Assembly: GCA_030531795.1 (NCBI GenBank) | Contig: JAUNMN010000002.1 | Span: 24,890 to 88,889 of the forward strand | Reading direction: 5' to 3' | Source of the DNA: Neisseria sp. | GTDB taxonomy: Bacteria; Pseudomonadota; Gammaproteobacteria; Burkholderiales; Neisseriaceae | Length of the DNA stretch: 64,000 nt | Shown: positions 63,999-64,000 of the stretch, piece after piece | Layout: each line of letters begins with the position of its first letter | Position numbering within the stretch: position 1 is the stretch's first letter | The notes under the pieces: generated by a model | The model's database searches: none | Told to the model about the DNA's origin: nothing | What the model saw: only the letters and a program-made list of their open reading frames with translations | Program-made: the position numbers and the translations under genes

Positions 63999-64000
63999 CT

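Overview
The window is a stretch of chromosome from a member of the Neisseriaceae. The strongest evidence is a DNA-uptake-like 12-mer, ATGCCGTCTGCA or ATGCCGTCTGCG, present in roughly one hundred copies on both strands. It matches the meningococcal/gonococcal uptake sequence except that the end reads CA or CG instead of AA. Gene order agrees: minC-minD-minE-oxyR, a nuoABCDEFGHIJKLMN cluster with a DUF2818 gene behind it, bioH-bioC, and two Correia-type miniature elements. The species cannot be named from this window. No rRNA, tRNA, CRISPR array, prophage, transposase gene or defence island was seen; almost everything is core metabolism and maintenance.

Layout. 1-9.4 kb: tail of a thioesterase, thiG, an aldehyde dehydrogenase, the division-site/oxidative-stress block (oxyR, minE, minD, minC, all minus), a TerC-type membrane protein, a 51-residue lipoprotein, and phoR/phoB. 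9.4-14.5 kb: L-serine deaminase, a yqjD-yqjE-yqjK-like inner-membrane operon facing a shortened TetR-type regulator, proB and a DUF2818 gene. 14.6-29.1 kb: the complete 14-gene respiratory complex I operon on the minus strand, with a recognisable promoter and an upstream Fur-like site. 29.1-35.4 kb: an AT-rich spacer, a DUF805 protein, a lipid/multidrug-type ABC exporter, ruvA, an RlpA-like protein, trmL and comF. 35.4-41.7 kb (plus strand): bioH, bioC, a YdjA-type nitroreductase, a patatin lipoprotein, dinB, prfB and a lipoprotein. 41.8-50.5 kb: a Ca/H antiporter, purB, yjdM, an FKBP, an NADPH nitroreductase, a hydroxyacid dehydrogenase, mltA, a short CDF metal exporter with a divergent MerR-type regulator, and a LysE-type exporter. 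50.6-64 kb: a YccS/FUSC protein, dinG, a decayed elaA, mnmG, ubiG, a membrane glycosyltransferase, rpmE, cysS, an EcsC-family protein and obg.

Most interest lies at the sub-gene level. Uptake-sequence pairs form most of the apparent terminators. Because this dialect ends in TGCA, two copies can merge into a perfect 20-bp palindrome, seen about eleven times. Three uptake-sequence pairs enclose a related hairpin with a conserved (G/A)GGACAG-like tail. A Correia-like element supplies the minC stop codon. The MerR/CDF promoter has the textbook 19-bp spacer with a CadR-like operator. The elaA gene has lost its start and carries an in-frame TGA. I found no convincing large, previously undescribed multi-gene system and do not claim one.
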